From assembly GCA_025529335.1 (NCBI GenBank), contig JAMYHX010000297.1, positions 1 to 52,012 of the forward strand: 52,012 nt of DNA. Direction: 5' to 3'. Numbering within the stretch: position 1 is the stretch's first letter; the number at the start of each line of letters is the position of its first letter. This DNA is from Rhizopus sp. PT2906. Lineage: Eukaryota > Mucoromycota > Mucoromycetes > Mucorales > Rhizopodaceae. This document shows, piece by piece, positions 1 to 11,461 of this stretch. The notes below the pieces were generated by a model. That model was given only the letters and a program-made list of their open reading frames with translations. It made no database searches and had not been told where the DNA came from. Position numbers and translations under genes: made by a program.

Positions 1-105
1 AGTCGAACACTCCTAAATCGTGTGTATACCACTGTATCATAAATAAATAAGTCATACTTCTTCAAAGAAGAATGTTTGTATCAAACTGTTTATTTGTTTA
101 TTTTT

Positions 106-2593
106 TTAGAATGTTTGAAAGTCAATCATGGTCAATTTCTCATCATCAAGTCTTTTCCACGTTGTTAGGACTTGACCGTGTTGACTCAGTTTAATTATCC
201 TTGAACGTCTTGGCCAGCCCATATGTGCAGCGCCATAACCTCCGACACCTGCTCCTCCCGCATAACATAATTGGATGCCTTCTTTTTCTAGGCAAAAGTC
301 ATTAACATGATCGCGACCACTAAAAGATGTGTTATAAAGAAAAATAATATATAAACATGTGAACATACCAGCTTGCTATCTTAATAGTCTTGGCTATACA
401 GGAAAAAAAAAAAAGAATTAACAGGAATACAAATAGTGAAGAGATAAAGTACCTTGTTTGAAGTAGTCTAGCGTAGATAATTCGTTCTTTGGTGTTGACA
501 CAGACTCACGTGCATCACCTAATCTTGGATACTCATGATTGTACTCCCTTTTGAATTGAATAAGATAAGCTACATTATAGTCATTTTCTTACCAGACGGG
601 AGCATAAAAGAAAATGGCTGCATTTGGATTAGAATTCTGCTTTTGAAACTCTAAATCGGATTGTACAACCCATTCTAGCTGTTCCTTTTGAATCGCGTTC
701 ACTTGTATGTCGCCCATAGTTTGCAAAGGAGAATCCAAGAAATAAAGAGTAAAATCATGGGTACTAAAGTACTTGGTTATTACGTTTATAAAGAAAATCT
801 TTCAACTTACGCTGCTCTTGTTCCATTGGTATAAATCTTTTGGATATAGTTCCCGACACCTGGTAGTTCGGCGGGCCCTTGTTCGATCAAAGAGTAAGGA
901 ATTCGTCTCATCACTTCTATGAGCTCTTCTCGGCTCAGCTCATTTTTATCATCATGTTCTCCAAACACAGCAGCCTTTTTGGAGTGTTAGAAATTAATAT
1001 ATCAAATGTGGTGTACACTTACCCAAGGAATCTTCTTTTGAACCACGAGACTTGTAAACTTGAACACAGCAGCTCTCGCGTCACTAACACCTATTCGGGT
1101 CTGTTAGTATACAGTATCTGTGTGAGTATATTGTTATTTTTGTCTTTACCTGCCGCATTAATATTGTCACCAGAAAATACCACTAAATTAGGACGCTCTC
1201 TATCCAACAGTTTGCCTATGTATTCAATCGTCGTATCGTCTCCTTTACAATTAAACTACGTATATGTTCATCCAGTGAATATAGAAAAGGTTTCAACACA
1301 TTGTAAATATTACCTTAGATGGCACGTCTCGACAAACGCCCTTTTCATTGGTAAAATGTAAATCTGCCAACTGTAATATCTTGAACTCTCCTTCTTGATC
1401 AAACTCTAGTCTGCGCACCGTTGGCAATTCTTAAAAAAAAAAGAATATTAGCTATGGTCTCTTTTATTTTATATACATACCTTGGTATCCCTTCTTTATG
1501 AACAAATAGGTTGGTTCACCAAACCCATCCTTTCCGTTATTGGCACTATTCAAGTTCACAGGTATTTGCTCCCACCCAAACGGAGTTACCGGACGCGGTC
1601 CAAACTGTATAGCAAGGTCTTGTATCGCGTTTTTGATATCATTGGAAGTTTTGTACCATAGATAAATATCGTCTCCTCGTAAAGTGACTGAATTCAAGTT
1701 GACGTCTACCTTGGTATAACCTTCCGGCGTTGATTGATCGTTCAGCAAAACGACAATACTGTGTAGATGCAACTTAATACAACTGGGCTTTGAGTGCTCA
1801 CTTACTTACTCTGTTACAGGTTCCTTTGCTTTTTCTCTCTTGTAAAATAGATATACGCTCATGCCTACAACAACACCCTTATTCAGGTCCTTCTCAACTC
1901 TTTCCCAGCCCTAAAGATTGTGTTACTACTATTCTTTTTTTTTGTTGTCGTTGTTGTGTCTTGACGGATATCCTAAAAGGATTACCTACATCCATATAAC
2001 AATTTGATGTAAAACACTGTTTTGCAGTGATAGCAGTAATGGGATCTAATAGATGTCAAAGTCTTCACCTCTCTTCTTTTTTCATGTCTTTTACCTTTGG
2101 GACCATCCTGGCTATAATACATGAATAAATGATACCCATCCATGCCGTCATTTAAATCAACAGGTATCCTTGTATACTCTGGAGCCGCACTAGGCCCACT
2201 TCCTTCCTTCACAATGATTGAGCTGATAGGGTTTTTAGATATACTTGTATCCTTTGTATAATAAAGCCAAAGCGGAGATCGTCCTTGCTCCTGATCTTCC
2301 ATCTCATTCAAATCAACATCTAACCTTGTCCATTTGGCAATGTCTGAAATGACTGTTGTATTTGTGTTTCGAACAATCTGTATATCAGTGATGGGATCTT
2401 CTCTGGGATCTTGTTTGAGATGCATAAATACGGACTTTGCTCCTCTGACGCCTAAATTCAAATCTGTCGAGATCCTTTTGTATCCAGCATAGTTGGGACA
2501 TGCGTGGTTTGAGTCACAAGATACAAGCTTGATGTCTGTAATATACGCGTGAACTATTGAAATGCAAAGCAAAACAAACAGAATGGTCACCAT
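106..2593 (-). CDS. Dcr2-like metallophosphatase (630 aa), probably catalytically altered
   Basis: Twelve exons: complement of 106..319, 369..393, 453..547, 593..763, 811..974, 1023..1090, 1150..1255, 1314..1429, 1481..1758, 1810..1910, 1990..2045, 2095..2593. All phases close. It starts with a hydrophobic signal-like N-terminus ending near VHA. Residues about 17-310 hold six MABP-like repeats, each a 'W/Y-x-R-I-x-x-DLN' strand followed by a 'YLFYxK'-type strand. The C-terminal half is a calcineurin-type phosphoesterase of the fungal Dcr2 / plant PAP29 group: LADLHF (D334, H336) and FSGDN (D380, N381). The later metal-binding motifs are changed: GNHD is GEHD (E414), the expected FFHIP-type motif reads FFYAP (Y516), and GHDH is GRDH (R562). 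The fold is clear from the motifs. Whether it still hydrolyses phosphate is doubtful. Dcr2 in yeast antagonises Ire1 and Sic1 phosphorylation; a role here is not shown. Confidence 0.85.
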
Positions 2594-2960
2594 AAGTTTG
2601 AGTATTACAAGACAGGAAAAAAAAAATGCTGCAAGTATGTGTGCATTACCCGTTTCTGTATTTGAAATCTGATATGTTATCTTATCCCCCTTTCTACGAG
2701 ATACATTCTCAAATGGAAATCGGGATTCGATTGGTTAAGGGCTTATTGTAATAACTATGGTAACATACTAACTCCGTCTTGTTCCTTTCATGCTTTAAAG
2801 TTACTAAAGCATAGAGATAATCAATTGTCGCAGTCTTATATTAAGCTTAAAACAGGACTTATATTGCAAAGGATTGGCTGTTTGATTTGATAAAGAGATT
2901 CAGGAACAAGTGAAAAGAAGTGGACAAGAAAAAAAAAAGATAATCCAATCAAAATCAACT
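2594..2960. other. Intergenic, upstream of the phosphatase gene
   Basis: No gene is recognised here. The 5' part would hold the promoter of the minus-strand phosphatase. The 3' part may belong to the decayed Fanzor-like element, whose upstream boundary I could not define. Confidence 0.4.
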
Positions 2961-4079
2961 CCCAAATAGCTGGTGTTTTCAATGCTACAGATTGCCTGAT
3001 TGACGGCGAGAACGATTTCACTTTCTCCGGTACTGGTAATGAATTAATAAATTTGTCGGTAAGTGTGCTTTTCACTTCTTAACGGTTCCAATTCCATATT
3101 TAACTGTGCAATCGTTACCACGTCTTGCAAGAATCTGACGCTGATATAAAAGATGAAGAAACAGCTTTCTTGAACTTGACACAGTCAAAAACCATCAATG
3201 CGAATGAAATTGATATAAATTGTATGCATAGGAAGAATAGAAAGCATCTAGAGTGGTTAAAGAAAAAGACATCTCAGGGAAAAGAAGTTTCTACTTTAGA
3301 AGCCAAGCTGGAGAAAGCATCCTTCTCAGCTAGCAACAATGTTGAGGAATTTCAGCAGAATTATCGTGTTCACGAGGATTGTTCGAAAAAGTTGAGAAGC
3401 TTTTATAGCAGTTCAAACAGAACCAACAGATTACGAATCCTCGAGATCCAGAAAAAAAAAGTACTTGGACAAGATAACAGCACAAACAAGAGCGAAGGTT
3501 CTTGACCAAAGCTAACGCTGATGCTGATAAAAAGCTGCTGCTTATGTTCATTGGGGATCGTGGCACTGGTATCGGATCACATATCAAAGGGTTTCGCAGA
3601 TACGGAGGTAGATGGAAGGAGCAGCTACACGGTAAGCATGTCAATGTGTGCATTACAAATGGTCATATGACATCACAAACATGTATATATCGCTACCAGA
3701 AGCTTTGCCATCCAAAAGCTATGTTGGTAAAGAAGAATAAACAAGTATCACAAGAAACCAAGGACGCCTTAATGTGCGTGAATCCAAAATGCGTAGCTGT
3801 GAACTCTGGGAGATCAATCAAGTCACGAAATGCACTGTCTTCGCTGGCAATTAGTTTGTCTGGTTTGACTCGGTGTTTAATAGGCTCTCTCCTCTTCTAT
3901 CATTCGCCCAATCTCAAATCAGTTAATTTAACACTGATACCTTCAACAAACTCTCATGGTCCTTCGTTTCTGCAAGAGATCACTTGATGAGCACGGTGTG
4001 CGCTCATACGATAGTAAGATTCATTTTCAGCTTCATTCGATATTCTAATTTGGTCTTTCTTATCGGTCGTTCCTTGTGA
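2961..4079 (+). pseudogene. Decayed Fanzor/TnpB-like RNA-guided nuclease ORF
   Basis: Coding-like sequence runs through three frames. Frame 2 from about 2966 to 3505 has stops at 3080 and 3101; frame 1 covers 3502-3987; frame 3 closes at 4077. The order of motifs matches the C-terminal half of Fanzor proteins, as I know the family: a basic helical stretch ending in SFYSSS, a hydrophobic strand with FIGDRGTG, a K/R-rich 'GFRRYGGRWK' segment, then TSQTC, a second Cys pair (CVNPKC) and an 'SRxALSSLAI' helix resembling the RuvC-III 'RDxNAAxNI'. This copy is broken: Gly at 3661 where Fanzors carry a Glu before TSxxC, Arg at 3691 where the zinc ribbon needs Cys, and Asn at 3829 where the RuvC-III Asp belongs. 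Identification rests on motif memory, not alignment; another zinc-ribbon transposon protein is the alternative. Confidence 0.6.
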
Positions 4080-5511
4080 AGGGTAACAGTATTTTAAATT
4101 TGTGACTTACATTTATTCCTGTACATTTAGGCTTTTCGTTCCTTTCATGGGCTAGATTGTCACAGCGTGGGAAAGAAATGTATCTTAGATCAAAAAGACG
4201 TTGGACATGTTTGTATCTGGCTCTAATGAAATTGATAGTGGATATAGTAACGAGTCGTTCATATTGCAATTAACATTCAGGACCTTGCCATTATATATAC
4301 GAGCAAGATGTAGCTTACTGTTAAGACATCCTTTATCTACAAGAGGGGGGCCAGTTTCTGACGACAAAGAAGCTTCGTAGCCACTTGCTTGGCTCTTTGG
4401 AATCTTAGCTATCACTTAGATAATAACATAAAGAGTATCTATGTCCACTTCCATATAAAAAGGGAGACATAGACAATTATAAACAAAATAATGGATAACC
4501 CTATGTCAAAAGAAGTGTCGTCATTCGCCGTAAAGGATAGGAAAAGGGAAGGTTAGGTTAAAAGTTTATCACCAGCACCACTTTTTTCATATGTGAATCT
4601 CAGCCACGATTTTAATAACCGAAGACCCTTATTCCCTTAGTCCCTAAGCTCAGAGAAAGGGAAAAAAGGGAGAAAAAAAGAGAGAGAGAGAGAGGAAAGA
4701 AAAAGAATTAACCACTCTAATCAAAATAAGATTATTCTAAAGATAAGATAATTATCTATTTAAGGTAGTTATTCCCTTGACTCATCTTAAATATATAAAT
4801 GACTACCTTTTTTTTTTTTTTCATCCTTTTCCCCGGATTTTATAAGTGTTCTCCAGCCCTGTGAACCAAAAGATAGTTGATCCATTTGAATTAATTTTTT
4901 TTGTTTAACATTGGTTGATAAACATTCTCGATAGATATTCAAACACCTTCAATCTTAATACTAGGATAGCTTTGCTCTAGAACTTATGGTAACAAGTCTC
5001 TTTGGATAGAAAAAAATTACAATAAGTGTAACCTCCACATTTTTTTGTTGCGGGGATGGAGAAAGACGGAGCAACTGGGCATTGATTTGTATATTCTGCT
5101 ACTCAATCATGTGATGACCCGTAAGAGACAAAGAAAAAGACACACTAGGGCACAAGAAGTGCATAGTTTAAAATTAAAACAGTGACAGCATTCTGCATAT
5201 CATGTTTCATTCATAAAACCTATAGCATGGCTTTTGATACACTTTATTTCTCCCTGCTTCTTTCAATCAAAGAAGAAAGAGAGAATACAGTACCCGTCAT
5301 TTGAGGATACTCAGTATGTTTATATAATACATTGTATATAAACTGATTTGAAGTTCGGGCCTTGATGTGAAAAATAATAAAAAACAATTGTTAAAATTCT
5401 TTCTTTTTTCTTTCTCTTTTTCTTTTATCCCCTCCTTCCCTTCTCTCTCTCTCTCTCTCTCTTTTCCTTTCTCTTTATTCTCTCATAATAGACTATTGAT
5501 AATAATAAATT
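4080..5511. other. Intergenic, no intact gene
   Basis: Several short ORFs on both strands look random. A plus-strand coding-like scrap lies at about 4140-4400 and may be part of the neighbouring mobile-element remnant. Purine-rich (about 4650-4700) and pyrimidine-rich (about 5398-5470) low-complexity tracts are present; the latter sits just before the start of the next gene and is typical of promoters in this window. Confidence 0.5.
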
Positions 5512-7287
5512 ATGAGAAATAACCTTTCCTTCTCATTTGATGAATATACCAACAATGACAGTGATTCTAATAAAATGCAAAGGAATACAGGTTATAATCA
5601 CAGTCCATTCATTATCTCTCTATTTATTTATTTTCCCTTTTTCTTGTCTTGTAGACCTACTACCTTCGACAACAAGTAACAATGAATCATTCGTCAACGA
5701 TACCAATCGGCAAGGGACAACAATACAGACCACAGAGACTAATCAAAGCAATAAAATAGACCAGACAAGTACAGTACCAGATCATTCACCCGAGACAGTA
5801 TCATGGAGCCTGTCTAAAATAGTTCAACAATATGGTTCACAGCCTGAAATACTAGAACTTATTCTTTTAAGCAAAATAGAGGAAGATCGTCGAAGGGCAG
5901 AGGAAGCAAAACTTAAGCAAAAAGAATTAGACTATCTGATATCTAACGGAAGCATATGTTCTTCTAGCAGTAATATTGGTGAAGACACTGCATATACAAG
6001 TAAACCAACCAAAAAAAAAGCGTACATTGCTTATAAAACTCATATTGTTCACACTAGACAATAATAGTCGCCCAAGGCTAAGTGATCCAACAGATGCCCT
6101 CGCGTTTTACCATGCTCGCTTCAACGATGGGATGCGAAGACAATCCAGTGATACTATCCTTCATACTAAAAAAGATTATTTTTCATTATCTCAGACACGC
6201 CAACTTCATTTTCCTGATTCGGCCAAGAAAAAGCATAAAAATGATATTTACCCTCAGACCAGTCCCTATACTTCCGTCAATCATAATCTTCAACTACAAC
6301 CGCTAGAGCAGCTAAACATCGCACGCAGGTACTCACAAGGTGGTTCTTCCAGCCTGTACCGGAGACCACTCTCATTTTCAGAACAAGGTTCTTCCCAGAC
6401 TAAGGTCTATACCAGAAGCAGTAGAAGTAGTAGCAACAGCAGTAGTAGCAGTAGCAGTAATGCCTTGAATATCAGCTCTAGTCTTTTCAACCCCACTTAT
6501 ACCCAAGCTTTTCCTTCTGATTTTCGTCAAGAGAAGGCATTGACAACCACTGAATCGATTAAGGCTATAGATAAAATACCTGATAATACCAACCAAGAAC
6601 TAGCAATACTAAATCCAAAGTAAGCTCAATACCCTGCAAACACATACCCCCTACACTTATCTAACATATCAAATTACATAGTATGTTACCCATCGATCTC
6701 AAGGGTAAACAAGTGGAAGGTCATCATCGAGCACAGAGCAGTCATAGTCAGTTATCAGAAACACAACATGCAGTAAACAGTCTAAGTATTGCTGAGCAAA
6801 CATTTGTCGAAAAAAGCGAGATTCAATCGGAAGCTGCAACTACCTCTCAGGTACTGCTCCATGGAAGCACATCCCTAGCGACAAACAATGCGATAGATGT
6901 TCACAGGAACTTAAAACTACCATTACCACCTCACCCACAGGCAAATCAGACAACAATTGATCTGCTCAGTCGAACAAGGCGAAAGAAACGAGAAATGCAA
7001 CCAATCACAATGATTATCGAAACACGAGAGTTCCCCTACAAGGACCAGTATGAATGGAAAAATAATGGAAATACAGTGAACAAGAACTCGGGTCGAAGAA
7101 GTATTTACTACAAATGTTCAAATAGCAAACTGGTAATAGACATAAAATACATATGGAATATTAAATAACTTAAGCCTTTACTTAGGGATGCTCAGTGAAT
7201 AAAACGGTGACATTTAAGGAGAATGGAGAGTATCTAATAAAATACCGCGGAAACCATATTGACGCATGCAAAAAGGCAAATTCGTAG
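5512..7287 (+). CDS. WRKY/GCM1-like zinc-finger protein (512 aa)
   Basis: Exons 5512..5590, 5655..5999, 6058..6619, 6682..7132, 7186..7287, phases closing to 512 aa. The N-terminal third has an amphipathic helix 'QPEILELILLSK' followed by a charged coil (EEDRRRAEEAK), a combination I have seen in fungal regulators but cannot name. The middle is Ser/Thr/Gln-rich with an (AGC/AGT)n Ser run near 6417-6460. The last exons carry a WRKY-GCM1-type finger: 'DQYEWKNNG', then YYKC (C474), C481, 'IKYRGNH' (H503), C507, giving C-x6-C-x21-H-x3-C. Classical WRKY domains end H-x-H or H-x-C, so the final ligand spacing is unusual. The protein stops five residues later. Likely a nuclear DNA-binding regulator. 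The start was chosen because the intron at 5591 removes an upstream hydrophobic ORF that is otherwise implausible. Confidence 0.75.
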
Positions 7288-8278
7288 GCGTACCTCCTTT
7301 TTTGTTTCCGTTTGTCATGGCTTCTATGGCTCTCTCTATCTTTCTCTTTCTCTCTTTATTTCTTTTTATTGTGTTGTAAATATATGAAAATGTAATTTAG
7401 TACTTTATAAATAAAACTATGGGCACAATTCTTTGTATAGATAATATTAAAAGAATGACAGGCTTGGCTAAACGGGATTATACGTAATACAGATGAGTAG
7501 TCTTGTAAATATAAATGTAGCTTATCTGAATAGGATTAGATCCAAAGGCAAAACTCAAGCTTTAACTCAAAGACAAGCACCTTTAAAAAAGCAGCTTAAT
7601 TTCGGGTTGTTCATAAGCATAATACCGAATGATGTAGGGTTTATTCTCTACAAGTACCTCTTCCAAAAAGCATCTAACTAAAAGAGAATAGCAATAGTTT
7701 TGATGAAAGAGTAAGCACTATTGACGTAATCTATTTTACAAAATGTTACAACTGGAGTTGGAGTTTGGGTGTAACAGGAGTACTCATTTTCACGAGCCTT
7801 AGTGTGCTTAACCGGACTATATTTTAGAATATCCATGGGCTGCAAAACACTTGATTTAGAAGACAGGAGTTAAGAACGTGGTGTGTATTCAAACTCATTT
7901 GAATGGTGTGCCAGAGCCTATCATTCCTATTTCTTTCTCTTGTCTGTATTATTACAGCCGTATGTTTACGCAGATTCAGACTCTATTTGGAAATATAAAT
8001 AATAATTTCCAAATGGAAGCATGTTGCCTCAAATGGTTCGCTCCTATCCAATTCATTTCAATAAAGAGCGTAGCGGAAGGCTAAAAATATTTCGAGATCA
8101 ACAGTAGAAAAAAAAAAGTCTACATTATTCTAGCCAAATCTATAAAGTAGGCATTTCAATGCCTTTATCTAAGTCGTAGTGATGGTAATAGTAGACTATA
8201 AGGAGAGGATGAGCATACTTGGTTGTTCTGTATGATATATGGTCAACTAACGGAAGCACCATGACATGGATTAGAAGA

Positions 8279-8492
8279 AGCAGAGTTCCGCAGGAAATCC
8301 GCGTAAGAAATCGATGTATTGCTTCAGGCCAACTTTGGAATAAATTTCCGATGTTGCCATAATAATAGTCAAATATCCCATCTCAACATCTTTATTATCG
8401 CGAAGATCTCGCTGTTTATCAATATTGAACACTGGTAAGCCGTGATCTATCTTGGCTCTCTCTTGTTCCTGCCCAGCCCGAGACTATAAACC
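8279..8492 (-). pseudogene. Unidentified coding-like fragment
   Basis: The minus strand after an AG at about 8494 reads open for about 70 codons with protein-like composition: an acidic/basic helix rich in E, R and K, then 'MGYLTIIMATSEIYSK' and 'YIDFLRGFPAE', before a stop. Sequence further upstream on the same strand (to about 8750) has further short coding-like pieces in different frames separated by stops. I do not recognise the family. It looks like the 3' end of a decayed gene; chance cannot be excluded. Confidence 0.25.
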
Positions 8493-8816
8493 AATGGGAC
8501 GACTGTACATTAAATTTTCCTTTAGAATGGCTAATCAGCTTTATCAATGCATGGATCGATTGTCATTAAAGTTCCATAGATAGAGCCATCCTTGAGATAT
8601 CACAAGTGTTGTTAGTATCCTAGACTGACCCCTCGCTCGAAGTAGCCCTTGAGAGCGCTAGTTTTGTCGGCAGAAATGCTAGGCTTAAGTTACTTACTCT
8701 GTTGAGTACTTCATTGGCGTTATCTTTAAGTGCTCGATACTATATTACGAATCTCAAATATGATTTAAGCAAACTGTCTCATTTATACTTGTTCTCCTCT
8801 CCTCCGTCGACCGATT

Positions 8817-9056
8817 ATGAAGTCATTGCTGATGAGTATTTTATGCTTTCAGGCTCGCAATGCTAGAACATTACCGGCTGACACTTTTGATATCTACTCG
8901 GTTCAGAGCTTTTGTTCGCAAATTAAAGACCATGGATATCAGAAAAAGACATGTGCTGCATGTATTCAAGACACTTGGGTAATCATTACTGCTGGAAGCA
9001 TAAATAATAAAGCATTAGAGCTATTCTACCCATCATTAAATAACGCCGCTCCATAA
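8817..9056 (+). CDS. Small hypothetical ORF (79 aa)
   Basis: An uninterrupted ATG-initiated ORF with four Cys (including CAAC) and a short hydrophobic N-terminus. No family is recognised and there is no clear promoter or intron. It lies in a gene-poor stretch next to decayed genes, so a chance ORF or a transposon scrap is as likely as a gene. Confidence 0.15.
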   Translation: MKSLLMSILCFQARNARTLPADTFDIYSVQSFCSQIKDHGYQKKTCAACIQDTWVIITAGSINNKALELFYPSLNNAAP

Positions 9057-9738
9057 ATTTAACTTAAATAGTTGGCAAGTTATAAATCATCGACTGACTA
9101 CTACTTTGAGGATGACTGACAAGAAAAGATTCGAAATAACCAAGCTACTTGATGTTCTATATTTGATGTGTCTTTGTTTCCAGAAGCATAAGGATGAAAT
9201 GTGAAGACGTATAATTTTTCGAACTCAGCACTGATGTGGAGAAATAGCATTCATGTCTATTCAGATATGTCACAAACTAGGCAGATTACTTTAATTTGAA
9301 AGGCTATGGCATTTTCTTAAGTTTAAATCCAGCATGTGCTTTATCACTGATTCTTTTTTATATCTCATTGGTAAATTCATGTCGTTATTATTATCAATGG
9401 GTAATCTTTTTCTGAAATACAACCATTTATGTATTTATCATGCTGATTGAGCATTTCAAATAGCGCTTTCCTTAAAAGGATACTCACAAAACATTTCGAT
9501 TGAGAATTTGCTTTTAAAAGGATATGGTAGTCACATGTATCACCAATCTCCATACGCGACATTGTCATGTTATCAATTGATGCCATTGGTTGACACAAGT
9601 CTTCTTTTTTACTTTTCTTTTTTTAAAGCTGACATAAGGAATACAATTACCAATGAGATGTTGCCTTCTTATTTAAAAGAGCGCATATCAAAAAAGTATC
9701 TAAGCTTTATTTGGGCAAATTACTCTGGCTTGTGAATT

Positions 9739-10840
9739 ATGGAAACTGTCCAAACAGATGGCAACAACGACAACAGCGACAATCAAGTGATGAAACTCAG
9801 AATGGGCAGTTCATTTGGCGAGTTCACGCGACACAAAAACTGGTCACAGAGCATACTAGACGCCATTCGAGATGTTGTTCGCGTACTGCCTTCTGATCTT
9901 TATATCCTTTACTGTTCTTATGCCTTGAGTGAAATTTTAGGATAGAAACCTGGCGATATAGTTGGTCATCTTTTCACTGAATTTATTCATGTGGACGATG
10001 TTGATAATTTTGTTCGTAATTTTCGATTGGCACATGAAAAGGTGAAGATATTCAGAATATGCTACAGATTTCTTCGCAAAGATGGCAAATATGCTACCCT
10101 AGAAACCCGAGGCCAGTTCTATAAGACTTCATTTTTCGGAAATGCGCGATGTATACCAACTGAGGCTTCACAGTTGATTGATAGTATCCTTAACTTGAAA
10201 ATGGAGAAATGAAATGCTAAAAAGAAAGCTGGCAGTCCTTAAGAGGCAATAGCAAAGGAAGGAATTCTCTAGTGAAGAAAGAGATCTGTCTAATGCACAA
10301 TCATTGGCGGATGATGAAAGTGGCGTAGACTATTCTAATGATGAGGTGGATATGCCTGCTCAATCATCACTTGTCTATGCTCAAGGTGTTAGTCCTTATC
10401 ATAATATCTCAGATAGCTCGTCTTTGTTTACTGAATTACGATATGATCTGGGTGAGCGATCGATGGGTATTTCGATGGGACTGTGTAGCGGTAATCTAAC
10501 AAACGTTAATGAGTCACCAGCAAATGTTCCGTTTGTTGAGAATGCGGAAATACAAGAAGAGAACAATGAGCCCAGATCCGAAAAGGTTAGTTAATGTCAA
10601 AAAGATAACATTGGGGTTTTTATTCTTTTCCTTGTGGCAAAAACGAATGAGTAATCGATCAGAAGGGATAAAGATATGTACCAATTATGATACAACTGAA
10701 TCGCCCGAGTGGAGAAAGGGTCCACTAGGACCAAAGTCGTAAGCAATGTTATTAATTATTGTGACCAATGAAACATCAGTCTATGTAATGCCTATGGTTT
10801 AAGATGGTTCAAGCGAAACAGGCAAGGACATCAGGAATAG
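9739..10840 (+). pseudogene. White-collar-2-like PAS/GATA photoresponse gene, decayed
   Basis: The frame beginning at 9739 encodes a PAS domain of the fungal WC-2 type: 'HKNWSQSILDAI', 'LYILYCS', 'EILG', 'DIVGHLF', 'FIHVDDVD', 'YRFLRKDGKYA'. It is cut by an in-frame TAG at 9943 where Tyr is expected (EILG-stop-KPGD). A TGA at 10210 and a +1 shift follow in the 'KMEN' coil; the acidic linker continues in frame 2 (10304-10594). Beyond, 10660-10840 encodes a GATA finger (SPEWRKGPLGPK, then LCNA-GLRW) split by a normal 41-nt intron, 10739..10779. Two of its four zinc Cys are Tyr (CTNY for CTxC; LCNAY for LCNAC). WC-2 homologues partner WC-1 photoreceptors in blue-light signalling. This copy cannot make a normal protein. 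Confidence 0.8.
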
Positions 10841-11461
10841 AATTTTATTTATTAACTATTTAGAATTCTATTTTTGCATAAAAAACAAATCAAGCATGCT
10901 TTTCGGCAATAACATCTGAATATACCATCTGTATTTAATATCTCTTTTTAACTCTAATTTCCTTTTCTGCATAAATCAAAATAGAAATTTGTTGTACAAA
11001 GCCAGCAATAAGCATGGAGCTGTCTGTGCATCTCAATGGCAACTGATTACCAAAAACAATAATTTTCCGGATCACTGGAATGCTGTAGTCAATGCATAAA
11101 ACCAAAAACTCGGTACTTATCAATGGAATATAAAGATTTTTCTATTATGTTTCTTCCATTTCTTTGGTAACAAATGCATGATAGGCTAGACCCTTCCCTC
11201 GTACGATTTCTGCAAATAAACAAATAAATTAAATTCAGACATGTCTCAGCTTATGTGAGCTAATCAAATTACAGAAAACAATGCAGAATATCTTCCCTGA
11301 AAAAAAAAAAATTGGGTTACAGCATCTCCGCTGATTGAATAAGCAAATGTTTTCTTTTTATTGGTTCTGTAACGCACGAAGGTTGCCGAGACATTAGTAT
11401 AAATAAGATAGTTTATTTTGAAAGAAGGGATTATTATCTTACTACATCTTCTTTATTCAAT
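10841..11461. promoter_or_regulatory. Intergenic / putative promoter of the 112-aa ORF
   Basis: There is no gene in this stretch. A TATA-like stretch (AGTATAAATAAG) begins at about 11396, some 65 bases before the ATG at 11462, followed by a CT-rich patch. The rest shows nothing recognisable. Confidence 0.35.

Larger units (their letters stand above)
7288..9738. other. Long gene-poor stretch
   Basis: No intact gene was found in about 2.4 kb. Small ORFs at 7493-7681, 7878-8084 and 8817-9056 have no recognisable motif. A minus-strand coding-like segment at about 8279-8492 is listed separately. The right end (about 9500-9738, plus) may hold decayed 5' sequence of the white-collar-like pseudogene. 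Confidence 0.5.

Noticed and set aside
5537..5654. Hydrophobic N-terminus for the WRKY-like protein
   Set aside because: This frame runs through a GT...AG intron (5591-5654); the spliced start at 5512 gives a hydrophilic, in-frame N-terminus.
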